Positions 1-8,379 of a stretch of DNA of 64,000 nucleotides are shown here, one piece after another (positions within the stretch are counted from its first letter, which is position 1; each line of letters begins with the position of its first letter). The position numbers and the translations under genes were made by a program. The notes beneath the pieces are model-generated. The model saw only the letters and a program-made list of their open reading frames with translations, searched no databases and was not told where the DNA came from. The DNA lies in NCBI GenBank assembly GCA_000432775.1, contig HF990410.1:1-64000 (forward strand). Reading direction: 5' to 3'. This stretch comes from Alistipes sp. CAG:831 (GTDB lineage: Bacteria > Bacteroidota > Bacteroidia > Bacteroidales > UBA932).

Positions 1-148
1 TTGCAAAGGTGAACCGTTTCCCGCGTTTAGGGTACACCTTTGCAGGTATCCGATGGGAGAAGCGGGCTCCAGAGGCGTGGAAGCCCGGTTGGGTTTTGTG
101 CTATGCTCGCAAGTGAACCAAAGATGTGGGAATCGGGTTCACCTTTGA
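1..148. repeat. Intergenic edge with repeated AAGGTGAACC inverted motifs
   Basis: No gene is supported before base 217. The stretch carries several related short motifs in both orientations. CAAAGGTGAACC at 4-15 faces an imperfect complement, GGTACACCTTTGCA, at 31-44. A clean complement, GGTTCACCTTTG, lies at 136-147, with a partial copy GTGAACC at 113-119. These could form hairpins or be protein-binding repeats; function unknown. The window edge truncates the context. Confidence 0.4.
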
Positions 149-216
149 TCAATTGGCTATGTGTCAGGTGGCTCTGGTTCAAATGTGCCGGACGGACGGT
201 TCTGCAAACAGTTCTG

Positions 217-1188
217 TTATTCCGGTTCCGTAGGGCCTGTATCGGCTGCCGGCCGGAAGTAGAGCGCGAGGCGGCGGGCCTGGGCGGGAGGGAGGATGCG
301 GCTGTCGAGGATGGTCTGGAAGGTGAAATCCGCTTTTGGAACGGTGCGGCGGAGGCGGTCGAGGCCTTTGGCGGCGTATGTGCCGATGTAGGGGTGGGCG
401 GCCATGGAGTCCAGGGACATGGTGTAGAGGTCCAGGGGGCGTATGGAGGCCGGGTCGATGTATAGGCGGTCGGCCAGGCGGTGGAGACGGGCGGTGTCCA
501 TGCCTCGGATGTCCAGCAGCTGGGTGAGGTCGGCGTAGAAGCCCAGCCGGTCGCGGTAGGCGAGGATCTGGCGGGCGTAGTAGGGGCCTATGCCGGGGAG
601 GGCGTCCAGGGCGGCGCTGTCGGCGGAATTGAGCTCGATGCGGTCCCAGTGCCATCCGTCGTGGGGGTATGCTGCGGAGGGGCTGTCGGTCTGTATGGAA
701 TTATTCCGGACGTCCGGGGTGCCGATGGGATACGGGGCCCGGCTGTCGGCTGCTGTCGAGGCCGGGGAGTGGGGGTGTGCCGGGTCTGGTGGGTTGGCGC
801 GCGATGTGCTGCCTGGCCGGGGTGCGGATGCTGCGGAGGATGTCCTGTCGGGATGGCCGTCTTGTCGCGGCTCGTTCGGACGGTCGGGTGCAGTTCCGTT
901 GTCTCCCGCTTTGAATCCGGCATCGGAACAGTTGTGCCGGCCAGCCCTCCCTCCGGCAGCATTGTCCTGAGCATTGCCTTGACCATCGGCCTGCGCCGTC
1001 TGCCGTTCAGTCTCCTGCATTGTCCTACCGCTTGAGCCGTCTGAGCTGCCTGACCGCCGGCTGTCTATAAGATATTTCCCGAAGAATACCGCCTGTGCCG
1101 CCAGTATCAGGCACACCAGTACGACTACTCCTTGCGAGAACAGTTTCTGTCCCTTACTCTTCTTCCGGCTGTCCATGTCTTCCCACAT
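217..1188 (-). CDS. ComEA-like helix-hairpin-helix protein, membrane-anchored
   Basis: A 323-residue protein with a short cytoplasmic N-terminus rich in K and S, one membrane segment (about residues 20-40), a long low-complexity linker rich in Pro, Ser, Ala and Gly (about 45-180), then helix-hairpin-helix DNA-binding repeats. The first is seen as INSADS-like IELNSADSAALDALPGIGPYYARQI at about 183-207 (shown here only as family resemblance), with a second related repeat further on (YIGTYAAKGL). In Bacteroidota such proteins are annotated as ComEA-type; a role in binding DNA outside the membrane is family knowledge and unproven here. Its start lies 35 bases inside the end of rsmI, so the two are likely translated from one leftward transcript. 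Confidence 0.75.
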   Translation of the reverse strand: MWEDMDSRKKSKGQKLFSQGVVVLVCLILAAQAVFFGKYLIDSRRSGSSDGSSGRTMQETERQTAQADGQGNAQDNAAGGRAGRHNCSDAGFKAGDNGTAPDRPNEPRQDGHPDRTSSAASAPRPGSTSRANPPDPAHPHSPASTAADSRAPYPIGTPDVRNNSIQTDSPSAAYPHDGWHWDRIELNSADSAALDALPGIGPYYARQILAYRDRLGFYADLTQLLDIRGMDTARLHRLADRLYIDPASIRPLDLYTMSLDSMAAHPYIGTYAAKGLDRLRRTVPKADFTFQTILDSRILPPAQARRLALYFRPAADTGPTEPE

Positions 1189-1861
1189 AGTCCTTCCCTT
1201 CTACGATGAATACTATCTCGCCCTTGGGCGGGTTGTCGGTGTACCAGGAGGCCAGTTCCGATAGGGTGCCGCGGCGGGTCTCCTCGTGTATCTTGCTGAT
1301 CTCGCGGGAGACGGAGGCTTTTCTGTCCGGTCCGAAGTACCCGCACATCTGTGTGAGGGTCTTGGCCAGACGGTAGGGGGACTCGTAGAATACCATAGTC
1401 CGTCCTTCTTCCGCCAGTGCGGTCAGTCTGGTCTGCCGTCCCTTCTTTACCGGTAGGAATCCCTCGAAGACGAATCTGTCCAGCGGCAGTCCCGAGTCCA
1501 CCAGGGCGGGTACGAAGGCTGTGGCTCCGGGCAGGGTGATCACTTCTATCCCGGCCTCCGCGCATTCCCTGACGAGCATGAATCCCGGGTCGGATATCCC
1601 CGGAGTGCCCGCGTCAGAGACCAGGGCTATGTCCATGCCCGAGAGCAGCTTCTCGCAGACGGGGCGTACCCGTGCGTGCTCGTTGAACTTGTGATGGGCC
1701 TCGGTCGGCTTGGAGATGCCGTAATGCTTGAGCAGCACCGAGGTGGTGCGGGTGTCCTCGGCCAGAATCAGGTCGACCTGCCTGAGAACCTCCACAGCCC
1801 TGAAAGTCATGTCCTCCAGATTGCCCACGGGGGTGGGCACGATGTAAAGCTTGCCTGCCAT
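1154..1861 (-). CDS. rsmI: 16S rRNA (cytidine1402-2'-O)-methyltransferase RsmI
   Basis: Tetrapyrrole-methylase-fold SAM-dependent enzyme that 2'-O-methylates C1402 in the decoding centre of 16S rRNA. The N-terminus LYIVPTPVGNLEDMTFRAV, the segment LILAEDTRTT, the SAM-loop region ALVSDAGTPGISDPG and the later FYESPYR segment are diagnostic. I start it at 1861 (MAGKLYIVPTP); an upstream ATG at 1897 would add 12 residues (MVKLITKFSFST) outside the family pattern and would overlap the end of the yhcG-like gene. About 235 residues, normal for RsmI. It sits between the yhcG-like gene and the ComEA-like gene, all leftward. Confidence 0.95.
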   Translation of the reverse strand: MAGKLYIVPTPVGNLEDMTFRAVEVLRQVDLILAEDTRTTSVLLKHYGISKPTEAHHKFNEHARVRPVCEKLLSGMDIALVSDAGTPGISDPGFMLVRECAEAGIEVITLPGATAFVPALVDSGLPLDRFVFEGFLPVKKGRQTRLTALAEEGRTMVFYESPYRLAKTLTQMCGYFGPDRKASVSREISKIHEETRRGTLSELASWYTDNPPKGEIVFIVEGKDYVGRHGQPEEE

Positions 1862-1877
1862 GGTAGAAAATGAGAAT

Positions 1878-2984
1878 TTAGTTATTAGTTTGACCATCTA
1901 ATTTTGCCTCTATCTCTTTAATGGACGGCATTGTGCCTTCCACCTTCTCGGGATATAGCTTTTCAAGTTCATATTCAGATATTCCAAGGGGCTGACTGCT
2001 TGATTCAAGTGCGTATTGAGCCAAAGTATTGTTCTTTTGCTTGCAAATAAGTAATCCTATCGTTGGATTGTCGCGTCCCTCTTTGCGTAAAATATGATTG
2101 CATGCCACAACATAGCCGCTCAACTGTCCGACATCTGCAAAGTCAAACTCACCAATTTTAACCTCTATCACCACATAACAGGACAGTTTAAGATTGTAAA
2201 AGAGTATGTCAATAAATTTTTCCTTTTCTGCAATTTGTAGGCGATATTCTTTACCTACATAAGCGAACCCGGTGCCAAGCTCCAGCAGAAAGTTTGTGAT
2301 ATTGGTGAGCAATGCGTCTTTAAGGACTCGTTCGTTGTATTTCCCTTGCAAATTAGTGAAAGAAAAGTTGTATGGGTCACGTGTCATTTCCTGTGCCAGA
2401 TCGCTGTCAGCATCAATAAGCGTGCTCTTGAAATTGGTCTGAGCTTTGCTGCTGCGTTCATATAGGTTTGTCCCCAGCATATTGAGCAGTACATCCCGGC
2501 TCCAACCATTTTCCAATGTTTGACGGACATAGAACAAAGCCTTGTCCGGGTTGTTCGAACATTTGTCTATTATATAGCGGTGATGCCCCCATGGAATAGA
2601 AAACAATTCAGAATGCAATCTTTCCACAAACTGTGGAAGATTTGCCTTTTCAAATTCTTCCACAACTTGTGGAAGAATTGCAATATGCTGGCTGTAAAGA
2701 CTATAAAAGCGTTTTGCATAACGGATGGAAGTTTCCGACAGGCCCTCTACATCAGGCATTTCGTGGCGTAAATCACGGCTTAGCGTAGCGTAGAACCTAC
2801 TACCGTACTTATTGTCTGCTTGCTTATCTTCTATGTCCTTGCCAAGTTCCCAATAATAGTGGAGCAATTCGTTGTTCACTTTTACTGCAGCCTTGATCTG
2901 ACTGCTGCGGTAACGCTTTACGAGTTCCTTGACCCATAGCGCGTAATCCTTATCCAATATACCTATTGACTTATCCATAGTCAT
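1878..2984 (-). CDS. YhcG-type PD-(D/E)XK nuclease (DUF1016 family)
   Basis: A 368-residue YhcG/DUF1016 protein. The N-terminal part (about 10-170) matches the DUF1016 N domain (helical, with the typical NNELLHYYWELGKDI and SIPWGHHRYI segments). The C-terminal part carries the nuclease-like core FIDILFYN...CYVVIEVKIGEF, with the Asp and the E-x-K signature of the PD-(D/E)XK fold. Family members are found scattered among mobile and restriction genes and are thought to act on nucleic acid; substrate here unknown. A second ATG two codons in (2978) is equally possible. The middle contains a duplicated LPQ-V-E stretch encoded by two DNA palindromes, described separately. Lower GC than rsmI suggests it was acquired. 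Confidence 0.85.
   Translation of the reverse strand: MTMDKSIGILDKDYALWVKELVKRYRSSQIKAAVKVNNELLHYYWELGKDIEDKQADNKYGSRFYATLSRDLRHEMPDVEGLSETSIRYAKRFYSLYSQHIAILPQVVEEFEKANLPQFVERLHSELFSIPWGHHRYIIDKCSNNPDKALFYVRQTLENGWSRDVLLNMLGTNLYERSSKAQTNFKSTLIDADSDLAQEMTRDPYNFSFTNLQGKYNERVLKDALLTNITNFLLELGTGFAYVGKEYRLQIAEKEKFIDILFYNLKLSCYVVIEVKIGEFDFADVGQLSGYVVACNHILRKEGRDNPTIGLLICKQKNNTLAQYALESSSQPLGISEYELEKLYPEKVEGTMPSIKEIEAKLDGQTNN
2622..2679. repeat. Two palindromes inside the yhcG-like gene
   Basis: A perfect palindrome occupies 2653-2679: 13-bp arms AATTCTTCCACAA and TTGTGGAAGAATT around a single C. A shorter related one lies at 2622-2638: TTCCACA, three bases, TGTGGAA. They encode the two LPQ(V/F)VE repeats of the protein, so they look like a local duplication that kept the frame. 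Confidence 0.8.
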
Positions 2985-3092
2985 TTATATTTCGTTAATT
3001 GCCAGTCCGCCGTACATTAGTTTGGAAAGGAGCGTATTGATCCCTTTTGCTGTTTTCCACTGTTTCAAAAATGAGAAGTAACGATAAAATGT

Positions 3093-3100
3093 TAATTTTG
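3093..3100 (+). promoter_or_regulatory. Bacteroidota -7 box upstream of tdk
   Basis: TAATTTTG matches the Bacteroidota -7 consensus TAnnTTTG and lies 52 bases before the tdk start codon. No clear -33 TTTG was found at the ideal distance, so confidence is moderate. Confidence 0.5.
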
Positions 3101-3152
3101 CAGTCCGGATGCCGGGACGTGAGCATCCATCTCAAAGGACAAAAGTAAGAAA

Positions 3153-3725
3153 ATGTTTTCAGAATATGCAAAAAAACCGGGCTGGATCGAGGTCATCTGC
3201 GGCTCGATGTTTTCAGGAAAGACCGAGGAACTGATCCGCAGGCTCAAGCGGGCCAAGTTCGCCAACCAGCGGGTGGAGATATTCAAGCCGGGAATAGACA
3301 CGCGCTACTCCGCCGAGGAGGTGGTCTCGCACGATGCGACTGCCATCATGTCCACACCTGTGGAGTCTTCGGCCAGCATCCTGCTGCTCTCGGGGGATGT
3401 GGATGTGGTGGGTATCGACGAGGCCCAGTTCTTCGATGACGGGATAGTGGACGTATGCCGCCAGCTGGCGTCTTCCGGCATAAGGGTGATAGCCGCCGGC
3501 CTCGATATGGATTACCTCGGAAAGCCCTTCGGCCCGATGCCGGCCCTCATGGCCGTGGCCGAATACGTGGACAAGGTGCATGCCATCTGCGTGCGTTGCG
3601 GCGATCCGGCCCTGCATTCCCACCGCCTGAGCTCCAGTGACCGCCTCGTCGAACTGGGGGAGAAGGACATCTACGAGCCCCTGTGCCGGCATTGTTTCAA
3701 CAAATGTATGGAGAATTCGGAGTAA
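3153..3725 (+). CDS. tdk: Thymidine kinase (type II)
   Basis: Phosphorylates thymidine to dTMP in the salvage pathway. The 190-residue length and layout are those of type II (tetrameric) thymidine kinases: P-loop GSMFSGKTEELIRR near residues 17-30, Walker-B-like VVGIDEAQFF at about 87-96, and a zinc ribbon formed by a Cys pair (CVRCG) and a C-terminal pair (CRHC). It is monocistronic in appearance: a -7 box precedes it and another lies just before the next gene. Confidence 0.97.
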   Translation: MFSEYAKKPGWIEVICGSMFSGKTEELIRRLKRAKFANQRVEIFKPGIDTRYSAEEVVSHDATAIMSTPVESSASILLLSGDVDVVGIDEAQFFDDGIVDVCRQLASSGIRVIAAGLDMDYLGKPFGPMPALMAVAEYVDKVHAICVRCGDPALHSHRLSSSDRLVELGEKDIYEPLCRHCFNKCMENSE

Positions 3726-3762
3726 GAATGGAGAGGAATCGGTTTTGATTCCAAAATTTCAT

Positions 3763-3770
3763 TATTTTTG
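3763..3770 (+). promoter_or_regulatory. Bacteroidota -7 box upstream of the CNNM/CBS gene
   Basis: TATTTTTG fits TAnnTTTG; a TTTTG at 3743-3747 is suitably placed as a -33 box. The gene start follows 23 bases downstream, giving a very short leader. Confidence 0.6.
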
Positions 3771-3793
3771 CAGCCGGGACTACATATTATTGA

Positions 3794-5110
3794 ATGGAAA
3801 TATTTATAATACTTCTTCTTATTCTACTCAACGGCCTTTTCTCCATGAGTGAGGTCGCTCTTATAAGTGCTAGAAAATCAAGTCTTACCGCAGATGCCAA
3901 GCGTGGCAGCCGTACCGCAAAGAACGTGCTCAGCCTGACCGAGAGGCCCAACAGGTTTTTGTCCACCGTACAGATAGGCATTACCCTCATAGGCATTCTC
4001 ACCGGTCTCTACTCGGGAGATTCGATAGCATACAAGTTTTCGGATATCCTTGAGGAATGGGGCATGTCGGAGGGCGTGGCCCAGCCTGTCGCCCAGGTGA
4101 CCATCGTCATCATCGTGACTTACCTGTCGATAGTCATAGGCGAGCTGGTGCCCAAGCGTCTGGGACTGGGCTCTCCCGAGAGCATCGCCAAGGTGGTGTC
4201 CGGCCCGATGCTGGTCCTTTCCTGGATAGCCACTCCTTTTGTCTGGATATTGGACAAGAGCACGTCGCTGGTAACCAAGGCTTTCCACGTGGAGGAGAAG
4301 GAGGCGAAGGTGACGGAGGAGGAGATCAAGTCGATGGTGGCCGAGGGTAAGGAGGACGGTGAGGTACAGGACGTCGAGCAGGATATCGTGGAGAGGGTGT
4401 TTTCTCTGGGTGACAGAAGTATAGAGTCCATAATGACCAGCCGCAACGAGATAGTCTGGATAGACAAGGAGATGACGCGCGAGGAGATAAGCACTACCGT
4501 CCAGGAGAACCTGTTTGAGGTATACCCCGTAGGCGACGGCAGCCTGGACGAGATAGTCGGGGTGGTCTACCTCAAGGACCTTTTCGGCAAGCTGGACAAC
4601 GACAGCTTCTCCCTCGACGAGATAGTCCGTCCCGTTCAGTATTTTCACGAGTACACCGATGTGTATAAGGTGCTCGAGCAGATGAAGAAAGCCCATGTGA
4701 CCTATGGTCTGGTCTGCGACGAGTTCGGTGTGTGTCAGGGTATCGTGACATACAAGGACATCCTGGAAGGACTGGTGGGCTCGATAGATGATGAGGAGGA
4801 CGAGCCGGATATCATCGAGCGCAAGAGCGGAGGCTGGCTGGTGGACGGCCAGTGCCCTTTCTACGACTTCCTGGCCCATTTCGACATGGAGGATCTGGCT
4901 TCCGAGAAAGAAAATGACTACAATACGGTCGGTGGCCTGATTCTTGAACTGCTGGAGCACATACCCCAGTCAGGAGAGTGGGTGGACTGGCACGGATTGC
5001 GCCTGGAGGTAGTGGACATGGACGGCCCCAGGATAGACAAGGTGCTGGTCAACAGGCTTCAGGCCGTGTCGGACGGGGAGGGGATGGAAGAGGACAAGGA
5101 TAAGGATTAA
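3794..5110 (+). CDS. CNNM/CorC-type membrane protein with CBS pair
   Basis: A 438-residue protein of the family often labelled hemolysin or CorC/CNNM transporter. The N-terminal DUF21/CNNM membrane domain (about 1-190) begins with the hydrophobic segment IFIILLLILLNGLFSMSE and has further membrane segments near 55-75, 90-115 and 125-150. A CBS pair follows (about 205-335; VVYLKDLFGKL, IVTYKDILEGLVG) and then a CorC/HlyC C-terminal domain (about 350-430). Homologues are linked to Mg2+ or Co2+ efflux; the ion here is not shown by sequence. It ends with a charged tail rich in Asp, Glu and Lys. Confidence 0.9.
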   Translation: MEIFIILLLILLNGLFSMSEVALISARKSSLTADAKRGSRTAKNVLSLTERPNRFLSTVQIGITLIGILTGLYSGDSIAYKFSDILEEWGMSEGVAQPVAQVTIVIIVTYLSIVIGELVPKRLGLGSPESIAKVVSGPMLVLSWIATPFVWILDKSTSLVTKAFHVEEKEAKVTEEEIKSMVAEGKEDGEVQDVEQDIVERVFSLGDRSIESIMTSRNEIVWIDKEMTREEISTTVQENLFEVYPVGDGSLDEIVGVVYLKDLFGKLDNDSFSLDEIVRPVQYFHEYTDVYKVLEQMKKAHVTYGLVCDEFGVCQGIVTYKDILEGLVGSIDDEEDEPDIIERKSGGWLVDGQCPFYDFLAHFDMEDLASEKENDYNTVGGLILELLEHIPQSGEWVDWHGLRLEVVDMDGPRIDKVLVNRLQAVSDGEGMEEDKDKD

Positions 5111-5121
5111 AAGATAAGGCA

Positions 5122-5832
5122 ATGAGAAAGTTAACCGCAACAATCTGCACATTGATGTCCGCCGCGGCCCTCGTGCTGTCCGGCGGATATTCTGTATCCG
5201 CACAGGACTACGATAAGTCGGGGTATTGCCCCATCACCAAGGGAATGGTACTGGAATATGTCAATTATGATTCCGACGGAGCAAAGATGAGCTCCTATAT
5301 CATGAAGGTGAGCGCAGTCGAGGGAACTCTGACGGATGGTACGGTGACATTTGACCAGTATTTCTACGATGAGGACGGCAGTCCTCTCTTCGATGACAAC
5401 GGCGGCAATCTTCCGATGGAGGTTACGGTCGGCGGTCCCGAAGGCACCGTCTCGCGCATGAGTGACGTGGGCAAGGTGATGAAGGTCCAGGACATCATGT
5501 CCAAGGGCGATGCCAGCAGCGTGCCCTCCGGCATCAAGGCTGGTACAACCATACCGGACGGCACCATCAAGGTGAAAATAGGCAAGATCTCGGCGACTAT
5601 CGTCACGCAGAACCGTCAGGTGGTGCAGCAGAAGGACATCACGGTCCCTGCCGGTACCTTCGACTGCTTCCTGATCAAGGAAGAGCAGGTGACCAGGACA
5701 GTGGGCTCCAAGGCAGAGCGCATCGAGACCTGGTATGCGGCCGGCATCGGCTGCATCAAGCAGGCAGTGTATGACCGCAAGGGCCGTCTGGACCATACCC
5801 AGGAGCTGGTTTCCATCAAGTTTGAAAACTAA
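5122..5832 (+). CDS. Secreted TapB/DUF3108-like protein
   Basis: A 236-residue protein with a cleavable signal peptide (hydrophobic run at about 9-24 ending near SVSAQD). The mature part has the pattern of the DUF3108/TapB group: an opening YCPITKGMVLEYVNYDSDG, a central strand-rich region, VPAGTFDCFLIKEE, then ETWYAAGIGCIKQAVYDRKGRL near the end. Such proteins are thought to be periplasmic beta-rich domains of unknown function. It starts 11 bases after the CNNM gene and 19 bases before the ABC transporter genes, so it is likely cotranscribed with both. Confidence 0.7.
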   Translation: MRKLTATICTLMSAAALVLSGGYSVSAQDYDKSGYCPITKGMVLEYVNYDSDGAKMSSYIMKVSAVEGTLTDGTVTFDQYFYDEDGSPLFDDNGGNLPMEVTVGGPEGTVSRMSDVGKVMKVQDIMSKGDASSVPSGIKAGTTIPDGTIKVKIGKISATIVTQNRQVVQQKDITVPAGTFDCFLIKEEQVTRTVGSKAERIETWYAAGIGCIKQAVYDRKGRLDHTQELVSIKFEN

Positions 5833-5851
5833 ACAGAACAAATAACTATAC

Positions 5852-6775
5852 ATGAACACTATCACCTGTAGGGACATAGTCAAGACGTTCGGTACCTATA
5901 CCGCCCTTAACCATGTCTCGATAGAGGTCCCAAAAGGGACTATCTTCGGTCTGCTGGGCCCCAACGGCGCGGGCAAGACCACTCTCATCCGCATTATGAA
6001 TCAGATTACGGTGCCCAACTCCGGAATCGTCCTCTTCAACGGCAATCCTGTCGTTCCGGACGATGTCTACCGCATCGGCTACCTGCCCGAGGAAAGGGGA
6101 CTGTACAAGAAGATGAAGGTAGGGGAGCAGGCTCTCTATCTGGCACGCCTCAAGGGACTCAGCCGTCAGCAGGCCATGACCGAACTGAAGAAGTGGTTCG
6201 TGAAGTTCGGTATCGAGGGCTGGTGGAACAAGAAGGTGGAGGAACTGTCCAAGGGTATGGCCCAGAAAGTACAGTTCATCACCACCGTGCTGCACAGGCC
6301 GGAACTGCTGATTCTCGACGAACCGTTCTCCGGCTTCGACCCCGTGAATGCCCAGCTCATCCGCGACGAGATACTGCGTATGAGGGATGAGGGCACTACA
6401 GTCATCCTCTCGACACACAACATGGCCTCGGTGGAGGAGCTGTGCGACAATATAGCCCTGATCAACAAGTCCAACCTTGTGGTCACCGGCGGTGTGGAGC
6501 AGATCCGCCGCGAGCACGGCAAGAACCAGGTGGAGGTGCTTTACCGTCCAGGCGATGCGTCGGTAGAGATGGCCGGCTCGGAGATTCTGACTCTGGCCTT
6601 CGACGTGGAGCACAAGGATATCCGCAGAGCCGTCTACGACGTGGCCAAGGGCACGTCTTCCGGCCGGATACTTTCGGAACTGGCGGCAAGCGGTATCGAC
6701 GTGGTGTCTTACCGCGAGCTGATACCGAGCATGAACGATATTTTCATCCAACTGGTAAAAGGGGAGGACAAGTAA
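5852..6775 (+). CDS. ABC transporter ATP-binding subunit, NatA-like
   Basis: A 307-residue ATPase subunit. Visible motifs: Walker A GLLGPNGAGKTT (about 33-44), signature VEELSKGMAQKVQ (about 129-141), Walker B LLILDEPFSG (about 152-161) and switch His in STHNM. The C-terminal extension of about 80 residues matches the DUF4162 region seen in NatA-type ATPases. It is followed after one base by the permease gene, a translationally coupled pair. NatAB systems export Na+ or other small molecules; the substrate is not determined by the sequence. Confidence 0.93.
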   Translation: MNTITCRDIVKTFGTYTALNHVSIEVPKGTIFGLLGPNGAGKTTLIRIMNQITVPNSGIVLFNGNPVVPDDVYRIGYLPEERGLYKKMKVGEQALYLARLKGLSRQQAMTELKKWFVKFGIEGWWNKKVEELSKGMAQKVQFITTVLHRPELLILDEPFSGFDPVNAQLIRDEILRMRDEGTTVILSTHNMASVEELCDNIALINKSNLVVTGGVEQIRREHGKNQVEVLYRPGDASVEMAGSEILTLAFDVEHKDIRRAVYDVAKGTSSGRILSELAASGIDVVSYRELIPSMNDIFIQLVKGEDK

Positions 6776-6776
6776 T

Positions 6777-8129
6777 ATGGACTTCAAGAAGATAAAACTC
6801 GTACTGGGACGTGAATTCTCCATCCGCGTCAAGAAGAAATCATTTATCATCACTACTATCGTCACACCGATTCTCTTCGCTGCCCTGATGATCGTGCCCT
6901 CTCTTATCATGATGGCCGACCTGGACAAGGATGTCAGCAAGGTGATGGTGGTCGACGCATCGGGTATTGTGGCCCAGTCGCTCGAGAGCGGGGCGGAGAT
7001 TGAGTACATTATCTCGGAAAGCGGCGATATGGACTTCGTCAAGAACCATCTCGACAGTCTGGGAGTGTATGCGGCGATGTACGTCTCGCCCCTGGATACC
7101 GCCAACAACGTGACAGTGGACGCCTACGCCGCCAAGCAGATCAACGCCAAGGTGAGCGATGCGATAAAGGCCGATGTCAACGATATCATCGAGCGTTACA
7201 AGCTCCAGCAGTACAACATAGAGAACTTCGACCGGATACAGGCCGACCTCAATCACGAAGTGGAGCTGAACACCTATATCGTCAGCGAGGACGGGCAGGA
7301 GCGGGAGTCCTTAGTCGGCATCAGCATGGCCATCTCCTTCATCATGGGCTTCGTCATCTACATGTTCGTAACCATGTTCGGCAATATGGTGATGTCCAGC
7401 GTCATCAACGAGAAATCCAACAAGATAGTGGAGGTCATCGTCTCATCCGTAAAGCCTTTCGACCTGATGATAGGCAAGATACTCGGAGTGGCCAGCGTGG
7501 CCCTCACCCAGTTCTTCATCTGGGTGATCCTGACCCTGGCCATCGTATTCGGCTTCCAGCTCGCTATGGGACCTGAGCTGATGAGCGACCCCGAGGCCAT
7601 GGAGCAGATGACCCAGATGGCCGGCATGGACTCTGAGCAGATGGCCCAGATAGCCTCGGCCTCCGACAGCGAGGTCGCACAGGTATTCGCAGCCCTCAAG
7701 GAAGTCAACTTCGGTCTTATCATCGGCTGCTTCCTGATTTACTTCGTGCTTGGATACCTGCTCTACGCTTCCCTCTTTGCGGCCATAGGCTCGGCAGTGG
7801 ACAACGAGGCCGATACCCAGCAGCTCGTCCTGCCCGTGACCATTCCCCTTATCCTCGGCCTGCTGCTCATGCTCCAGACCTTCCAGAATCCTGACGGACA
7901 GCTGGCCTTCTGGGGCTCCATGATCCCCTTCACTTCCCCCATGGTGATGCTCGCCCGCGTGCCCTTCGAGGGCTGCGTACAGACCTGGGAGCTGCTGCTC
8001 TCCATCGGCCTGCTGCTGATTACTTTCCTGATAGCTGTGTTCTTCTCCGGAAAGGTCTACCGTATCGGTATTCTGATGCACGGTACGAAGTACTCCTGGA
8101 AGGACATCTGGAAATGGTTAAAATACTGA
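6777..8129 (+). CDS. ABC-2 type permease, NatB-like
   Basis: A 450-residue permease of the ABC2_membrane_3 type. It has an N-terminal membrane segment (about 24-44, IITTIVTPILFAALMIVPSL), a large extracytoplasmic domain (about 45-180), and further segments at about 183-205, 228-255, 305-330, 342-362 and 405-425. It contains the Met/Gln-rich loop near 265-300 (EAMEQMTQMAGM). It partners the ATPase encoded one base upstream. Followed by a long imperfect palindrome rather than a simple terminator. Confidence 0.9.
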   Translation: MDFKKIKLVLGREFSIRVKKKSFIITTIVTPILFAALMIVPSLIMMADLDKDVSKVMVVDASGIVAQSLESGAEIEYIISESGDMDFVKNHLDSLGVYAAMYVSPLDTANNVTVDAYAAKQINAKVSDAIKADVNDIIERYKLQQYNIENFDRIQADLNHEVELNTYIVSEDGQERESLVGISMAISFIMGFVIYMFVTMFGNMVMSSVINEKSNKIVEVIVSSVKPFDLMIGKILGVASVALTQFFIWVILTLAIVFGFQLAMGPELMSDPEAMEQMTQMAGMDSEQMAQIASASDSEVAQVFAALKEVNFGLIIGCFLIYFVLGYLLYASLFAAIGSAVDNEADTQQLVLPVTIPLILGLLLMLQTFQNPDGQLAFWGSMIPFTSPMVMLARVPFEGCVQTWELLLSIGLLLITFLIAVFFSGKVYRIGILMHGTKYSWKDIWKWLKY

Positions 8130-8135
8130 TTCGGC

Positions 8136-8248
8136 GCGTCATAGCGGGCAAACTGCGGCGTTGTCTTCGGCGGACGGCTCAGTCATTTACGTCAAGTAAA
8201 CTCCTTCACCGTCCTCCTCGACGCCTTGCATTTTACCCACTCTGACGC
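8136..8248. repeat. 113-bp imperfect palindrome in intergenic DNA
   Basis: The outer arms GCGTCATAGCGGGCAAACTGC (8136-8156) and the complement of 8228-8248 agree at about 17 of 21 positions. Inner matches include GGCGT and GGACGG on both sides, and the centre has TTTAC, five bases, GTAAA. It begins six bases after the permease stop codon. It could be a transcript-end hairpin or a dispersed repeat. No second copy is in this window. The remaining bases to 8379 show nothing else recognisable. Confidence 0.6.
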
Positions 8249-8379
8249 ACCTCGGGTGAGGCTTTGTTTAATTTGCGATGATTTGCCTCTCTCCGGTTTT
8301 GTCCGTTTTCGGGTAGACCTTGGAATGACGGATTGTTTGAATTGTTTAAGAATTAGAATTTAATTTTACGATTTTTACG

